DNA of 64,000 bases from Nonomuraea terrae. GTDB lineage: Bacteria > Actinomycetota > Actinomycetes > Streptosporangiales > Streptosporangiaceae. Below, piece by piece: positions 63,730 through 64,000 of the stretch. The stretch lies in contig NZ_SMKQ01000019.1 in assembly GCF_004348995.1 (NCBI RefSeq), positions 1 through 64,000 on the forward strand, written 5' to 3'. How positions within the stretch are numbered: the first letter of the stretch is position 1; every line of letters starts with the position of its first letter. Under the pieces are notes generated by a model. The model was not told the DNA's origin and did no database searches. It saw only the letters and a program-made list of their open reading frames with translations. The translations under genes and the position numbers were made by a program.

Positions 63730-64000
63730 ATGAGCGTGCGCACGATCGGCGTCGTGATGAACGGCGTCACCGGACGGATGGGCTACCGCCAGCACCTGGT
63801 CCGTTCCGTCCTGGCCATCAACGAGCAGGGCGGTGTCACGCTCTCGGACGGCGGGCGCGTCATCCTCAAGCCGGTGCTGGTCGGGCGAAATGCCGACAAG
63901 CTTGGAAATATCGCGGCGAAGCATGGGATATCGGATTTCACCACTGACCTCGACGCCGCTCTCTCCGACGACGCCAACCTGATCTACTTCGACGCCCAGG
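63730..64000 (+). CDS. Gfo/Idh/MocA-family oxidoreductase, N-terminal part
   Basis: The first 90 codons are present: MSVRTIGVVMNGVTGRMGYR, LVGRNADKLGNIAAKHG and later DANLIYFDAQ. The NAD(P)-binding strand is modified but the fold fits sugar dehydrogenases of this family. AAGGG lies six bases before the ATG. The LacI-type operator upstream supports a sugar- or polyol-induced catabolic operon. Confidence 0.85.
   Translation, partial: MSVRTIGVVMNGVTGRMGYRQHLVRSVLAINEQGGVTLSDGGRVILKPVLVGRNADKLGNIAAKHGISDFTTDLDAALSDDANLIYFDAQ

Overview
The window is a very GC-rich actinobacterial chromosome segment with about sixty protein genes on both strands. It has no tRNA, rRNA, insertion sequence, prophage or CRISPR array that I can see. 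The lineage is set by a WhiB protein, an XRE/DUF5753 regulator with its DUF397 partner, mycothiol-dependent-type proteins, DUF3000, the HemE/HemG/HemQ coproporphyrin branch of heme synthesis, and a WXG100/CpnT-type toxin locus. The gene mix fits a filamentous actinomycete, possibly of the Streptosporangiaceae (Nonomuraea-like), but I cannot fix the genus from sequence alone.

Layout. 1-7.3 kb: MFS and MOSC genes, a flavin monooxygenase, a family A polymerase homologue and a metallophosphoesterase. 7.4-11.1 kb: an alkyl-DHAP-synthase-like oxidoreductase, a TetR regulator and a GlpD-type dehydrogenase, which look like one regulated module. 11.1-12.5 kb: an iron-box-controlled ferredoxin-like protein and a WhiB regulator. 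12.7-15.3 kb: two YbaB-family genes divergent from a WXG-like protein, a CpnT-like polymorphic toxin and a probable immunity gene. 16.7-18.6 kb: the DUF397, XRE and RsbW-like ATPase trio, with near-identical palindromes upstream of two of the genes. 18.6-26.4 kb: a phosphoribosyltransferase, RsgA, an ECF sigma/anti-sigma pair, glyA behind a ZTP-type riboswitch, a Ser/Thr kinase and membrane proteins. 26.4-30.2 kb: a sulfite reductase, small zinc ribbon, APS reductase and sirohydrochlorin chelatase operon behind a cysteine-codon leader peptide. 30-43 kb: envelope-stress-type, repeat, hydrolase, sigma, OsmC and GlgX genes, then an amidohydrolase/transporter pair with a TetR regulator. 43.5-54 kb: a RibD-like reductase, a DNA ligase, PgeF, acyl-CoA, methyltransferase, TPR and hydrolase genes, a LigD-type polymerase and MsrB. 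55-62 kb: hemQ, hemG and hemE, then DUF3000 and RNase D. 62-64 kb: an SDR/TetR pair with duplicated operators and the start of a Gfo/Idh/MocA gene under a LacI-type operator.

The most interesting items are the CpnT-like toxin locus, the apparently leaderless cysteine leader peptide ahead of the sulfur operon, the shared palindromes in the DUF397/XRE trio, the iron box before the ferredoxin-like gene, the riboswitch before glyA, and three unrelated genes whose 3' ends, stop codon included, are tandemly duplicated. All family calls are from recognition of motifs by eye; no database search was run.
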